Numbered from the stretch's first letter, positions 52,248-61,854 are shown. The stretch: DNA of 64,000 bases from an uncultured Prevotella sp. (GCA_900541575.1 UQKO01000006.1:18088-82087), one strand, 5' to 3'. A program made the numbers and translations. The notes: generated by a model not told the origin, from the letters alone.

Positions 52248-53003
52248 TTACTTTGCAACTTTTGTGCCAAGCGCATTGTCGGCGATGGACGTTAAGATGT
52301 AAAGAATAATAATGGCGGAGAAACCAGCCCAACCGAGGAGCAGCAGAAGTACGAGGCTAAACAGAATGAATACATAGCGAATCTCATTGCCGCGAATGCC
52401 GAAGTGCTTGAACTTGAGTGCAAACATCGGAATCTCTGCCACGAGTAGCCAACACGAGATAATCACGCCTACCAATAAACCAATGGAGAGGAGCTCTCTT
52501 TGCAAATCTGAGAATGCTTCGCCTGAAAACGATACGCTCAAAGCTGCCCAGAAGAGAGCGTTGGCAGGGGTTGGAAGACCTATAAAAGATGTAGTCTGTC
52601 GTTCGTCAAGATTAAACTTGGCCAATCGGAGGGCAGAAAAAGCTGCCATAAGGAAAGCTAGATAGGGAAGATAGTTCACCACGAAGGGGTGGCTCAATAA
52701 TCCAGTACCCGTATCATCCGTTCCAATTTGTGCTTGTTGTAGCAGACTGCCTATTAAGCTAAATACAATGGCCGAGGGGGCGAATCCAAACGTAATGTCA
52801 TCGGCCAAAGAGTCTAGTTCCTTGCCTACAGGTGAAGATACGTGGAGTAGGCGAGCGGCGAAGCCATCGAAGAAATCGAATATGGCGCCTAAGATAATGA
52901 AAGCAAATGCCGTAGAGTAGTTGGACTGAAAGGCAAAATAGGTGGCAATGCAGCCTGAGATGAGGTTGCAGCATGTCAGTGTGTTGGGTATATGCTTCTT
53001 CAT
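52248..53003 (-). CDS. pssA: CDP-diacylglycerol-serine O-phosphatidyltransferase
   Basis: A 251-aa CDP-alcohol phosphatidyltransferase with many membrane helices. The motif D-G-x2-A-R-x8-G-x3-D-x3-D reads as FDGFAARLLHVSSPVGKELD (about 45-64), with SLADD beyond it. It makes phosphatidylserine, the substrate of the neighbouring psd product. Confidence 0.92.
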   Translation of the reverse strand: MKKHIPNTLTCCNLISGCIATYFAFQSNYSTAFAFIILGAIFDFFDGFAARLLHVSSPVGKELDSLADDITFGFAPSAIVFSLIGSLLQQAQIGTDDTGTGLLSHPFVVNYLPYLAFLMAAFSALRLAKFNLDERQTTSFIGLPTPANALFWAALSVSFSGEAFSDLQRELLSIGLLVGVIISCWLLVAEIPMFALKFKHFGIRGNEIRYVFILFSLVLLLLLGWAGFSAIIILYILTSIADNALGTKVAK

Positions 53004-53020
53004 GATAGTGCTATTTTATG

Positions 53021-53112
53021 CAGCTACGAGTTGGCAAGCATGCAAGGAGTCATAATCTGAATTCTTCCTTGCCAGGCACGGAAAGCCTAGGGTACTTGTC
53101 AACTCGTAGCTG
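53021..53112. other. Long-range inverted repeat between psd and pssA
   Basis: CAGCTACGAGTTG at 53021-53033 pairs perfectly with CAACTCGTAGCTG at 53100-53112, closing a 66-nt loop with a further short CAAG/CTTG pairing. No T-run follows. It may set the ratio of psd to pssA transcripts or be a remnant insertion. Confidence 0.6.
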
Positions 53113-53178
53113 AAGTTTTATAGTTATTGGAAAAATGTATCTGAAGGGAGGGACTAGCCTATATTGGGGGCTCTCTCC

Positions 53179-53874
53179 TTAAATGTTTTTTAGCTTTGCT
53201 ATTACGGTTTGGTTGCCCACGGTGGCTTGTCCCATACGCACTTTTACCTCAGAATTGAGGGGAAGGTATACGTCTACGCGTGAGCCAAACTTGATGAAGC
53301 CCATGTGTTCATCAAAGTAGCAATCTTCACCTTCTCGGGCATAGGTTACGATGCGACGTGCTACGGCTCCTGCTATTTGTCGTACTAGCACCTCGCGTCC
53401 ATCGGGTGTTTCGATAACTACCGTTGAACGCTCATTCTCTGTGCTCGCTTTGGGTAGCCATGCTTTGTGGAAATTGCCGTTGTGGTGGACTACTTTCTTG
53501 ACTACGCCCTCCACGGGAAACCAGTTGGCATGAACATTGGTAATCGACATGAAAATGGATATCATGAGTCGGCGGTCGTGAAAATATTCGTTTTCATCGA
53601 CCTCTTCGATTACTACCACGCGTCCGTCAGCAGCAGCCAAAACAGTATGATCTTTTTCGCCGTTAAAAATGCGGATAGGGCAGCGGAAGAAGTTGACTGC
53701 AATGACATATAATATTGCGCAGATGACCACGTATACATAGAATGGCCAAAGCGTAATGCCTTTGAGTAGATAGTAGAGCAAGAGTCCTACTACAACGATG
53801 GCTATCAAGCTATTGCGCAAAATGTCGTTGCCTTCGCTGTGTAGTCGTACTTTTTTTATTTTGTGGTTTGCCAT
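53179..53874 (-). CDS. psd: Phosphatidylserine decarboxylase
   Basis: About 231 aa from the ATG at 53874 ([20 protein letters not shown]). A hydrophobic N-terminal segment is followed by the PSD-A-type decarboxylase core: [29 protein letters not shown] and the autocleavage site [10 protein letters not shown], where the Ser becomes the pyruvoyl group. It converts phosphatidylserine to phosphatidylethanolamine. It precedes pssA on the same strand. Confidence 0.92.
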   Translation of the reverse strand: MANHKIKKVRLHSEGNDILRNSLIAIVVVGLLLYYLLKGITLWPFYVYVVICAILYVIAVNFFRCPIRIFNGEKDHTVLAAADGRVVVIEEVDENEYFHDRRLMISIFMSITNVHANWFPVEGVVKKVVHHNGNFHKAWLPKASTENERSTVVIETPDGREVLVRQIAGAVARRIVTYAREGEDCYFDEHMGFIKFGSRVDVYLPLNSEVKVRMGQATVGNQTVIAKLKNI

Positions 53875-53986
53875 TAGAATCGGTTTGTAGTAGAGTGCAG
53901 ATAAGGATAGATATTGTGAAGGCAAAGCATATTGAGAGCTTGTGCCTAGAAAGCGCAAAATGCAATTTTTGCACACTTCAGCGGGG

Positions 53987-53994
53987 CAAAGATA
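53987..53994 (-). promoter_or_regulatory. psd-pssA promoter
   Basis: Minus-strand -7 element TATCTTTG 113 bp upstream of psd; no clear -33 element. Confidence 0.5.
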
Positions 53995-54021
53995 GTAATA
54001 AAATCTTAAAATCCCTCTTTT

Positions 54022-54798
54022 TTACTCCTTAATCCATTCTTTTGAGAGTGCACTTTCCAATTCTTCGCCCGAGAGGCGGAGACGAAAGGAGCCTTTTTCG
54101 GCTATGGAGATGCTACCTGTCTCTTCCGATACCACCACGGCAAGGCAGTCGCTCTTCTGCGAGATACCCAGTGCAGCACGATGGCGAAGTCCCAAGGATT
54201 TGGGAATATCTGTATCGTGAGAGATGGGTAGAATGCAACCTGCAGCACGAAGGCGTTGGTGTGAGATTATCATGGCTCCATCGTGAAGGGGACTGTTCTT
54301 GAAGAAAATGTTTTCGATGAGTCGCTGCGTGATATTTGCATTGATTATGTCGCCAGTATCAATATATTCGCTTAGACCTACGTAGCGCTCTATGATGATG
54401 AGTGCTCCCACTTTTTGCTTGCTCATGTTGATACACGCCATTACAATGGGCATGATATCCTCGCGGTGAACGTTCGTTTCCTTCTGCTTTAAACTCTTAA
54501 AAAAACGTTTGAGGAAGAGTGTGCCTGGGCGTGTGCCAATGGAAGAAAAGAATTGGCGAATTTCTTCTTGAAATAGAACAATCAAGGCGAGTGAGCCCAC
54601 ATTGACCAACTTGTCGAGAATTGAACCAAGCAAGCGCATCTCAAAAATCTGAGAAACAAATATCCATACCACAATAAAGATGATGATGCCGATGAAGATT
54701 TTGGCAGAGCTTGATTCCTTCATTAGTCGGTAGATGTAGTAGAGCAAAATGGCTACCGAGAAAATATCGATGATATCTTTGATTCCAAATGTGAGCAT
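54022..54798 (-). CDS. cdaA: Diadenylate cyclase CdaA (c-di-AMP synthase)
   Basis: About 258 aa from the ATG at 54798 (MLTFGIKDIIDIFSVAILLY). Three N-terminal membrane helices are followed by the DAC domain with LHDGAMII (DGA motif) and LGLRHRAALGIS (RHR motif). It makes c-di-AMP from two ATP. It sits 82 bp after folP on the same strand, a pairing common in Bacteroidetes. Confidence 0.93.
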   Translation of the reverse strand: MLTFGIKDIIDIFSVAILLYYIYRLMKESSSAKIFIGIIIFIVVWIFVSQIFEMRLLGSILDKLVNVGSLALIVLFQEEIRQFFSSIGTRPGTLFLKRFFKSLKQKETNVHREDIMPIVMACINMSKQKVGALIIIERYVGLSEYIDTGDIINANITQRLIENIFFKNSPLHDGAMIISHQRLRAAGCILPISHDTDIPKSLGLRHRAALGISQKSDCLAVVVSEETGSISIAEKGSFRLRLSGEELESALSKEWIKE

Positions 54799-54879
54799 AG
54801 GCGAGGATGAAAAAGTGGTGTAGCACACGATGTAGTGTGCTATGGGAGGTGGCTATTGAGAGAAAAACTTAGTAGGCTT

Positions 54880-55710
54880 TTAAGCCTTGCACATTCCAAC
54901 GATGCGCTTAGCCTCTACAGCTTCCTTAACGTCGTGCACACGCAGAATATGCGCCCCCTTTGTGAGGGCTATGGTGTTGAGCACGGTGGTGCCATTGAGC
55001 GAAGTCTGCGGTGTGCCGCCTAGAAGTTTATAAATCATTGATTTGCGTGAAATGCCTACTAGTAGTGGCAGTCCGAATACGTGGAAATCTTCTAAATGAG
55101 CCATCAGCTCGTAATTGTGTTCCATCGTTTTTCCGAATCCAAAGCCTGGATCTACAATGATATCCTTCACTCCCATCTGACAAAGGCGGTCGATACGTTC
55201 GGCAAAATAGAGCATCACTTCTTGGCGCAGATTATCATAATGGGGGGCAAGTTGCATGCTATCGGGTGTGCCCTGCATATGCATCATGATGTAGGGCACG
55301 TGGAGTTGTGCCACTGTGCGAAACATCTGTCGGTCCATCATGCCGCCTGATATATCATTGATAATATCTGCTCCCTCTTCTTCTATGCACATACGAGCCA
55401 CGTCGGCACGGAAGGTATCTACTGAAACGAGTACATCAGGGTAGAGCTTTCGGATAATGCGTAGTCCGCGTCGCAGTCGATTCATCTCCTCTTCGGTACT
55501 CACATCGTTGGCTCCAGCACGTGAAGAGTATCCTCCGATATCTATCATGTCGGCGCCATCATTCATCATTTGTTTTACGCGTTGGGCGATATGTTCCTCG
55601 TCGGGAGTACGGCTCTCGGAAAAGAAAGAGTCGGGCGTCACGTTGAGAATGCCCATTATCTGAGGTTCGCGAAGTTCGAGGAGACGACCTCGCAGGTTGA
55701 GTGTGATCAT
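54880..55710 (-). CDS. folP: Dihydropteroate synthase
   Basis: 276 aa with MGILNVTPDSFF, ADMIDIGGYSSRAGA, DIINDISGG, VDPGFGFGK and the C-terminal LRVHDVKEAVEA. It condenses p-aminobenzoate with the pterin diphosphate in folate synthesis and is the sulfonamide target. First gene of the folP-cdaA unit. Confidence 0.95.
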   Translation of the reverse strand: MITLNLRGRLLELREPQIMGILNVTPDSFFSESRTPDEEHIAQRVKQMMNDGADMIDIGGYSSRAGANDVSTEEEMNRLRRGLRIIRKLYPDVLVSVDTFRADVARMCIEEEGADIINDISGGMMDRQMFRTVAQLHVPYIMMHMQGTPDSMQLAPHYDNLRQEVMLYFAERIDRLCQMGVKDIIVDPGFGFGKTMEHNYELMAHLEDFHVFGLPLLVGISRKSMIYKLLGGTPQTSLNGTTVLNTIALTKGAHILRVHDVKEAVEAKRIVGMCKA

Positions 55711-55730
55711 GTTGTTGTTGGTTTGGGTGA

Positions 55731-55738
55731 CAAAGTTA
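55731..55738 (-). promoter_or_regulatory. folP-cdaA promoter
   Basis: Minus-strand -7 element TAACTTTG with CTTTGCC at 55757-55763 as -33, about 20 bp apart. It lies 20 bp before the start codon, so the leader is very short. Confidence 0.65.
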
Positions 55739-55763
55739 GTGCAAGGCGAGAGAAGGGCAAAGG

Positions 55764-56028
55764 AAAAAACTTGTTTTCTCGTTTAACTTGATTAAAACAT
55801 TTTGTCGTATAGTCGCAGTTATGAGATTGTGTGTAAGTTGAACACCCATCCTTAAAGGAACAAAACGTGATGATAGAGAATAAAAGCCTTATAATGTAAA
55901 ATATTATTGTAGCGCGTGCGTATACGTTTGTGTGGAGAAGGTGAATGAATATGAGAAGTCTTTATTAAGTGTAGATGATGTTTCTTGTATCGGCGTTATA
56001 AGTGAAATGCGGCAATGTGAGTTTTGTC
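55764..56028. other. Intergenic region, nothing recognised
   Basis: AT-rich, without a convincing gene or terminator. A short alternating purine-pyrimidine stretch (GCGCGTGCGTATACG, near 55913) is the only feature. Confidence 0.4.
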
Positions 56029-57822
56029 TTAATCGATTCGCCAACGAATGTGGTCGTAGTCTGCCGTGTCCTCTATGATTCGTTTCGAGGAACGATAGGC
56101 AGGTGAGCTTATATCGCGCTCGGGGTGATAGTAAGATGAACGTACGCCAGCTAGGCGGAAGATGAGTTGGTAAGCGTTGTCCGTCATCAGCGGTCTATCT
56201 TTGGCATGCTCAAGATCGCTTATTAAGGTAGAATGAGAGTTACGGTAGCGGTCGGATGTCCATACGATGAATGGCACATCATACTGATATTTCACGCGTT
56301 GGGGCGTGAGTTCTCCCTTGACGCGTCCCATTTGGTCTTGGTAGTCGTAGATTTCTTCACCATGGTCTGAAAGATAGATGATGACAGCATTCTTCTGACG
56401 GAAATAGTCGAAAAGTCGCCCCATTAGGTAGTCGTTGTAGCGAGTGGCATTGTCGTAATCGGCAATAAACTGACGCTTCTCTTGGTTGAGATAAGAAGCC
56501 TGGTTGGGTACGTCTTTTGTATGAAATGTCTCAAACTCGCGCGTATGTGGAAATCGTTCACCCGCTAACACGTGTTGTCCCACAAGGTGAAGTATGACGA
56601 AAGAGTGCTTACTTGCTAGGTTCGCGTTAGAAAAGAAATCGTCGATAAGGGGACCGTCGTAATCGTAGCAGTCTTTGTTAGTTTGTGAATAGTATTTTCG
56701 AATTTCAGGATGATAAAGGTAAGCATTGAGTGCAAAGGCAAATGCTGCATTCGTGCACATGTCTCGCTGATTGTCCCAAAAGAGAACGTTGTAGCCTGCT
56801 TGGCGCATTACGGCCGGGAAATAAGGTTTTTCGTTCCAACTCTCGCCATGGCTGAGACTGTTACAACTCAGGAGGTTGCGAATTACGGAAGTCGTGTTGT
56901 TGTAGGGTGCACAGACGTTGGTGAATGCTACGAGATTGCCTCGCTGCTGCTCTTCCTTCATGCGTGGAGCGGTGGGGAGTGGGTATCCATAGAGACTACT
57001 GTGGTATTTTATATACGATTCACCGATAACGAAGACCACGCAAAGACTGTCGGCAGGCATCTCAAGTTGGGCATCACACTTTATCTGCAGCGTGTGGTTC
57101 ACGGCTTCACGCATCTCCTCTCCTTTTAAATAAATGCCCCTTGCCGACATGATGATACGCGAAAGACTATCGCTCGTGAGGTCGGCATAATCAAGATCCC
57201 ACAGAGAAAGTTCCTTGGTAGATTGCGTGCGAAACAGGGAAACGTAGACTTTGCTATCGGTGCATCCACAAGCAATAATAAGGAGTGCAACTCCTCCAAT
57301 GACCATCTGCACGCGTCGTCCGATATTCTTCCGTAGGTTAGGATAGAGCCATTCGGCTCCCATGGCTACTGCCACAATACATGCCCATTCAGCCATGACG
57401 CGCAGCGTGGTGGTGGATAGTAAGAATGTACTTACAAATTCGGCACTCTCGCGTGCATTTGTCTCGGCTAGAAGCGTAAGGAGCATGGGAGAAAAGTCCA
57501 TGCGGAAAGTACTGCCCAAAAACATGTAGATAAGAGCAAGCGCAAAGAACACAACATAGCCCACCACCTTTATCCACCTGTGCTTCACTAGGCAGAAAAG
57601 GGTACATATAAGATAAGCTTTAAAACTATTGAAGACGATGCCCTCGGAAACTTCAAGAACAGAGAAATCAAGTGCGTGGGTGGCAGCGTATAAAAAACTG
57701 AATAAGGGAGCTTTACTCGTCCATACCACGTAAAGAAGGAAAAAAGGCAACTGTTGTATTATGGGCGCAGCAAGGTTGCGTAGGTAGGAAGCAACGTGGC
57801 GAAATAATAAGATGATGGGCAT
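56029..57822 (-). CDS. Phosphoethanolamine transferase (EptA-like, sulfatase fold)
   Basis: About 597 aa from the ATG at 57822 (MPIILLFRHVASYLRNLAAP). Five N-terminal membrane helices precede a periplasmic alkaline-phosphatase/sulfatase-type domain. That domain has VVFVIGESYIKYHSSLYGYP, the nucleophile region CAPYNNTTSVIRN, and the metal ligands in IIYLSDHGEEIYDY. Such enzymes transfer phosphoethanolamine from PE to lipid A or glycans and can lower cationic-peptide susceptibility. The PE-making genes are nearby. Confidence 0.87.
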   Translation of the reverse strand: MPIILLFRHVASYLRNLAAPIIQQLPFFLLYVVWTSKAPLFSFLYAATHALDFSVLEVSEGIVFNSFKAYLICTLFCLVKHRWIKVVGYVVFFALALIYMFLGSTFRMDFSPMLLTLLAETNARESAEFVSTFLLSTTTLRVMAEWACIVAVAMGAEWLYPNLRKNIGRRVQMVIGGVALLIIACGCTDSKVYVSLFRTQSTKELSLWDLDYADLTSDSLSRIIMSARGIYLKGEEMREAVNHTLQIKCDAQLEMPADSLCVVFVIGESYIKYHSSLYGYPLPTAPRMKEEQQRGNLVAFTNVCAPYNNTTSVIRNLLSCNSLSHGESWNEKPYFPAVMRQAGYNVLFWDNQRDMCTNAAFAFALNAYLYHPEIRKYYSQTNKDCYDYDGPLIDDFFSNANLASKHSFVILHLVGQHVLAGERFPHTREFETFHTKDVPNQASYLNQEKRQFIADYDNATRYNDYLMGRLFDYFRQKNAVIIYLSDHGEEIYDYQDQMGRVKGELTPQRVKYQYDVPFIVWTSDRYRNSHSTLISDLEHAKDRPLMTDNAYQLIFRLAGVRSSYYHPERDISSPAYRSSKRIIEDTADYDHIRWRID

Positions 57823-57992
57823 GGGATGGGGAAATTGTGAAACTGCAAATGTACAAACTTTTTTGTGCAAACATAGGTGTATATTCGGAGGAAATGATAC
57901 TTTCGCACGTAAGATTATGCCATTTTGTCTCGAATGTAGACTCGTTCTATTTAATAAATATTAAAAAAGTGGCAGAACATAGCATTTCTTCG

Positions 57993-58000
57993 TAACTTTG
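57993..58000 (+). promoter_or_regulatory. rpoD promoter
   Basis: -7 element TAACTTTG, giving a leader of about 140 nt to the rpoD start; the -33 element is weak. Confidence 0.6.
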
Positions 58001-58150
58001 CACTGAAAATTCGAAGAGTCTGGATATATGAACGTTCGGGGATAACAAAAACATGGCTGAAGCCTGCATCGGCACATCCTTTGCAGGCATTTGTTGTGTC
58101 ATGTTGCGAACGCTCCGCGTGAGCATTTCCCAACGTGAAGAAGAAGAACT

Positions 58151-59020
58151 ATGCGACAACTAAAAATTAATAAGAGTATTACCAATCGCCAAAGTGCGGC
58201 GTTGGACAAGTATTTAGTGGAAATTGGCCGTGAAGAACTCATCTCAACCGATGAAGAGGTGGAACTCGCACAGCGTATTCATCGCGGAGGTCCCGATGGA
58301 CAAGAAGCTCTCGATCGCCTAACACGTGCCAACTTGCGCTTTGTTGTCAGTGTGGCCAAACAGTACCAGAATCAAGGACTCGCGTTGAACGACCTAATCG
58401 ACGAAGGCAACTTGGGCTTGATCAAAGCTGCTCAGAAGTTTGATGAAACTCGTGGTTTTAAGTTTATCTCTTATGCCGTGTGGTGGATTCGTCAGAGCAT
58501 CTTGCAGGCCATCTCAGAACAAAGCCGTATCGTACGTATGCCGCTCAACCAAGTGGGATTCCAAAGCAAATTGACCAAAGCAATCGTCAATTTTGAGCAG
58601 GAATTTGAGCGTCGTCCCTCTGTGGCAGAACTAGCCGATTTGCTCGAGACAGACATTAGCAAGGTACAGGAAGCCCTCGGTACAAATGGTAAGAAGGTGA
58701 GCGTAGACGCTCCCTTTGCCGATGACGATTCCAATTGTCTTATCGACATTATGACCGATGACTCCGCTCCTGGTACTGATAATCAGATGGAGAAAGAATC
58801 ACTCTCGGCTGACCTCGATGCTGCACTTAAAACGCTCTCGGATCGTGAACGTCAAGTACTGAAAATGCTTTTCGGCATTGGCCGCAACGAGATGACTGCT
58901 GAGGAAGTGGCAAATACACTCAATCTTACGCGTGAACGTGTGCGTCAGATTAAGGAACGTGCTTTGCGCCGCTTGCGTGAGGCTGACAACATTAACATTC
59001 TGACAAAGTATTTGGGATAA
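58151..59020 (+). CDS. rpoD: Primary sigma-70 factor RpoD
   Basis: 289 aa, MRQLKINKSITNRQSAALDK. It has region 1.2, region 2 (LRFVVSVAKQYQNQGLALND, KFISYAVWWIRQSILQAI), region 3 and region 4 (LKMLFGIGRNEMTAEEVANT, LTRERVRQIKERALRRLR). It lacks the large region 1.1 of E. coli RpoD, as in all Bacteroidetes primary sigma factors. It recognises the TAnnTTTG promoters seen throughout the window. Confidence 0.95.
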   Translation: MRQLKINKSITNRQSAALDKYLVEIGREELISTDEEVELAQRIHRGGPDGQEALDRLTRANLRFVVSVAKQYQNQGLALNDLIDEGNLGLIKAAQKFDETRGFKFISYAVWWIRQSILQAISEQSRIVRMPLNQVGFQSKLTKAIVNFEQEFERRPSVAELADLLETDISKVQEALGTNGKKVSVDAPFADDDSNCLIDIMTDDSAPGTDNQMEKESLSADLDAALKTLSDRERQVLKMLFGIGRNEMTAEEVANTLNLTRERVRQIKERALRRLREADNINILTKYLG

Positions 59021-59033
59021 TATCCCATCTTGC

Positions 59034-59070
59034 TGCGGGGCATTCTCGATATAGAGAATGCCCCGCTTTC
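59034..59070 (+). terminator. rpoD terminator
   Basis: GCGGGGCATTCTC / GAGAATGCCCCGC, a perfect 13-bp stem with a 6-nt loop, then TTTCT. Confidence 0.9.
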
Positions 59071-59179
59071 TATGTGAAAGTGAGCACAAAGCTTGACTAA
59101 GAACGTGTATTCTTAAAAGTATTAACCATCTTGTCACACCTTATATAGGGAAAAACTTCGTACTTTCACTTATTTTGTG

Positions 59180-59187
59180 TAAGTTTG
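59180..59187 (+). promoter_or_regulatory. Promoter of the DUF21/CBS gene and its leader
   Basis: -7 element TAAGTTTG with a TTTC/TTTG-like -33 region near 59164. Transcription from about 59195 would give a leader of about 205 nt. Confidence 0.6.
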
Positions 59188-59188
59188 C

Positions 59189-59380
59189 ATGCGAAATAGT
59201 TGAAAGCTTGTGCAAGTGTTATCTTTCGCATTGTAGCACAAATATAGCTTCCCTAACTGTGGCCAAGCTTGCGGTGTTGAACCGTGAATATGCAAGGCCT
59301 GTCCGAGGACTCATGGCTCATAAGGCTGTAAGTCCGTAGTTTGCGTAATGAATTTTACAAACGGAGCGGACGGGGTTTAT
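59189..59380 (+). ncRNA. Candidate structured leader RNA before the DUF21/CBS gene
   Basis: Three separate hairpins are visible. One is ATGCGAAA / TTTCGCAT (59189-59232, inner CTTG/CAAG). The second is CTTGC / GCAAG enclosing CGGT / ACCG (about 59268-59296). The third is GTCCG, GTTTG / CAAAC, CGGAC (59332-59371). Extra GTCC and GGAC copies at 59301-59304 and 59307-59310 could pair alternatively. This looks like a cis-regulatory leader, but I recognise no known riboswitch class. Confidence 0.45.
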
Positions 59381-59401
59381 GTATAACTAAATCATTCTTC
59401 C

Positions 59402-60436
59402 ATGGGGCTATTACTCCTATATCTTATTGGTGCGCTAAGCATCTCGTTTTTATGTTCCATCCTTGAAGCCGTGCTTCTTTCGGTGCCCATGTCGTTCGTG
59501 TCAATGCTTGAAAAAGAGAATCGTCCTGGTGCCGCACTGCTGAAAAAATACAAGCAAGACATTGATAAGCCTATCGCTGCTATACTCTCGCTCAACACCA
59601 TCTCGCACACTGTGGGTGCTGCAGGCGTAGGAGCTCAGAGCGCAGAAGTGTTTGGCTCGGATTTCTTTGCTCTGACATCGGCCATCTTAACATTGCTAAT
59701 CCTTGTTCTCTCAGAAATTATTCCGAAAACCATCGGTGCTGCCCATTGGCGATCAATGGCCATTCCTTGTGCGCGAGTTATCCACGCATTGGTTATTATT
59801 ACATATCCGCTCGTACTCATGGCGGAGCTGATTACCCACGTGTTTTCAGGTAAGAAACAGCAGGCTACTGTAAGCCGTGAAGAAGTCTCGGCTATGGTTA
59901 CAGTGGGAGCAGAGGAAGGCGTGTTCGAGAAGAAAGAAAATAGAATGATTCAAAACCTCCTCAAACTAGACGATGTGAAGGCTCGCGACATTATGACGCC
60001 GAGTTCCGTCGTAGAAATGGCTGAGGAAAGCATGACGTTGCGCGAATTTTATCAAAACGAAGCCTATCGGCAATTCTCTCGTATTCCTGTATACAACGAT
60101 GAGAACGACGACTACATTAAAGGCTACGTATTGCGCCAGAGCATACTTGAGAAACTTGCCGAAGATAAGTTCGACTTACGACTTTCTGATATTATGCGTC
60201 CAGTGCTCTCTTTCCAGGAAACAGAAAATGTGTCGAAAATATGGGAGCAACTTTTGGCTAAAAAGGAACATATCTCCGTGATTATCGATGAGTATGGATG
60301 TTTCCGTGGTCTTGTCACAATGGAGGATGTGATCGAAACAATGCTTGGCATGGAAATCGTCGACGAGAAGGATACCGTTACCGATATGCAGGAGTTCGCC
60401 CGTGAAAAGTGGCAAGAACAACAAAGCAAAAAGTAA
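59402..60436 (+). CDS. DUF21/CNNM membrane protein with CBS domains
   Basis: 344 aa. Membrane helices span about 1-150 (DUF21/CNNM, ending in VLSEIIPKTIGAAHWRSMAI). A CBS pair follows (about 195-320: VKARDIMTPSSVVEMAEES, HISVIIDEYGCFRGLVTMED). It lacks the C-terminal CorC_HlyC domain. Relatives transport or sense divalent metals, mainly Mg2+. The metallophosphoesterase gene starts 6 bp after its stop, so the two are co-transcribed. Confidence 0.88.
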   Translation: MGLLLLYLIGALSISFLCSILEAVLLSVPMSFVSMLEKENRPGAALLKKYKQDIDKPIAAILSLNTISHTVGAAGVGAQSAEVFGSDFFALTSAILTLLILVLSEIIPKTIGAAHWRSMAIPCARVIHALVIITYPLVLMAELITHVFSGKKQQATVSREEVSAMVTVGAEEGVFEKKENRMIQNLLKLDDVKARDIMTPSSVVEMAEESMTLREFYQNEAYRQFSRIPVYNDENDDYIKGYVLRQSILEKLAEDKFDLRLSDIMRPVLSFQETENVSKIWEQLLAKKEHISVIIDEYGCFRGLVTMEDVIETMLGMEIVDEKDTVTDMQEFAREKWQEQQSKK

Positions 60437-60442
60437 GGCAAA

Positions 60443-61585
60443 ATGTTTCGTTTCTTCGTACTTTTATTGTTACTACTCATACTGCCCGACTTGTTCATTT
60501 GGTGGAATTTCACCAAAGTTCAGTCGGGCTTTTGGCGTACATTCCTCGTGATGCTGCCTACCGCCTTGACGCTGTTTTGTATGCTCGGTCTCATACTACA
60601 AGTTCGCTCGATGCCGCTCATGCAATGGGCCTTTATATTGATCATTTGTGTGGCGGTGCCCAAACTCGTGTTTGTCGTAGCCGATCTTTTGGGACGGGGC
60701 CTCGTGTGGCATCATCCATCATCACTTCTTGTGGTGCATCGTGTAGCCATTGCATTCTCTGTACTTATGGCAGCCGTACAAGTGTATGGTACAGGATGGG
60801 GATGGCGCATGTTACGGACGAATCATGTGACAGTGCATCTCAAGCATCTTCCATCAGCCTTTGATGGCTATCGTGTGGTGCAAATCTCAGATCTTCATCT
60901 TGGCACTTATGCCGATAATGGCCAGGTAGTGCGTGCTCTTGTAGATAGTGTCAATCAGCAAAAGCCCGATTTGATAGTGTTCACCGGAGATATTGTCAAC
61001 ACAGCATCGGCCGAAATGCTTCCTTATCTCGATATACTAAATCATCTTCAAGCAAGTGATGGCGTGATTTCCGTATTGGGAAATCACGATTATTGCCAAT
61101 ATCAGCCCGGTTTCACTCCCAAACAGCAAGCTGATGAAGTGGAGCATATCGCCCGTATGCAGGCTCAAATGGGTTGGCTGCTTTTGCGTAATGCTCATCA
61201 TGATATTGTAAGAGGCGACGACACACTTCATGTGGCAGGTGTAGAGAATGTTGGAAAACCGCCATTCCCAGAGAGAGGAAACCTTTCTCGCGCCTTACAA
61301 GGAGTGCCATCGCATAGCTGCGTCGTGCTTCTTAGTCACGATCCTTGGCATTGGCGCCATGGAGTCGTAGGACGCACGGATATCGACCTTACACTTTCTG
61401 GTCATACTCATGCTCTTCAGATGCAGGTGGGAAGTTTCTCTCCCGCTGCATGGTTTATGCCTGAGTGGGGAGGCCTTTATCGTGAAGGTTCTCAAAAGCT
61501 CTTTGTTTCTACAGGAATTGGTGGAAATGTGCCATATCGTCTAGGAGCTTGGCCTAAAATAGAGGTAATTACGCTGCGAAGATAA
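60443..61585 (+). CDS. Membrane-anchored metallophosphoesterase
   Basis: 380 aa with four hydrophobic N-terminal helices (about 1-120), then a calcineurin-like phosphoesterase domain: VVQISDLHLGTYAD, VFTGDIVNT, SVLGNHDYCQY, LLSHDPWHW and LSGHTHALQMQ. It resembles YkuE-type enzymes that hydrolyse UDP-sugars or lipid phosphates in the periplasm. It follows the DUF21/CBS gene by 6 bp. The 3' flank enters a repeat mosaic. Confidence 0.88.
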   Translation: MFRFFVLLLLLLILPDLFIWWNFTKVQSGFWRTFLVMLPTALTLFCMLGLILQVRSMPLMQWAFILIICVAVPKLVFVVADLLGRGLVWHHPSSLLVVHRVAIAFSVLMAAVQVYGTGWGWRMLRTNHVTVHLKHLPSAFDGYRVVQISDLHLGTYADNGQVVRALVDSVNQQKPDLIVFTGDIVNTASAEMLPYLDILNHLQASDGVISVLGNHDYCQYQPGFTPKQQADEVEHIARMQAQMGWLLLRNAHHDIVRGDDTLHVAGVENVGKPPFPERGNLSRALQGVPSHSCVVLLSHDPWHWRHGVVGRTDIDLTLSGHTHALQMQVGSFSPAAWFMPEWGGLYREGSQKLFVSTGIGGNVPYRLGAWPKIEVITLRR

Positions 61586-61662
61586 ATAATGTAGTCTTAC
61601 CCAACCTGTAATTAGTAATTCAATTCTCGGTTTAAACTTGAGCGTGCAGAATCTGAAACTTC

Positions 61663-61830
61663 GATAGTAGTTGTTAACCAGTGCGTTGCTGTGTTCTCTT
61701 TAAGTATATGGTTGTTAGGCTAAAAGGCCGTAGCAGTTTTCTTAGAACGTTATCTAAGTCATCGTCCTTCGACCGAAGGACGATAACATGAACGGCCTTT
61801 TTGCGTAACTTGAATGCCTATATAGAGATA
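61663..61830 (+). repeat. 168-bp dispersed repeat, copy 2
   Basis: Ungapped match to 16856-17023, same strand. The internal CGTCCTTCG / CGAAGGACG hairpin is perfect here and imperfect in copy 1. The outer AAAAGGCCGT / ACGGCCTTTT stem is complete. Confidence 0.8.
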
Positions 61831-61854
61831 ATTAATTCAAGTTTAGCGGGCTTT

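Noticed and set aside
59189..59380. tmRNA, SRP RNA, RNase P or 6S RNA
   Set aside because: None of the conserved sequence blocks of tmRNA, SRP RNA or RNase P is present, and the fold is several short hairpins rather than one long 6S-type rod.
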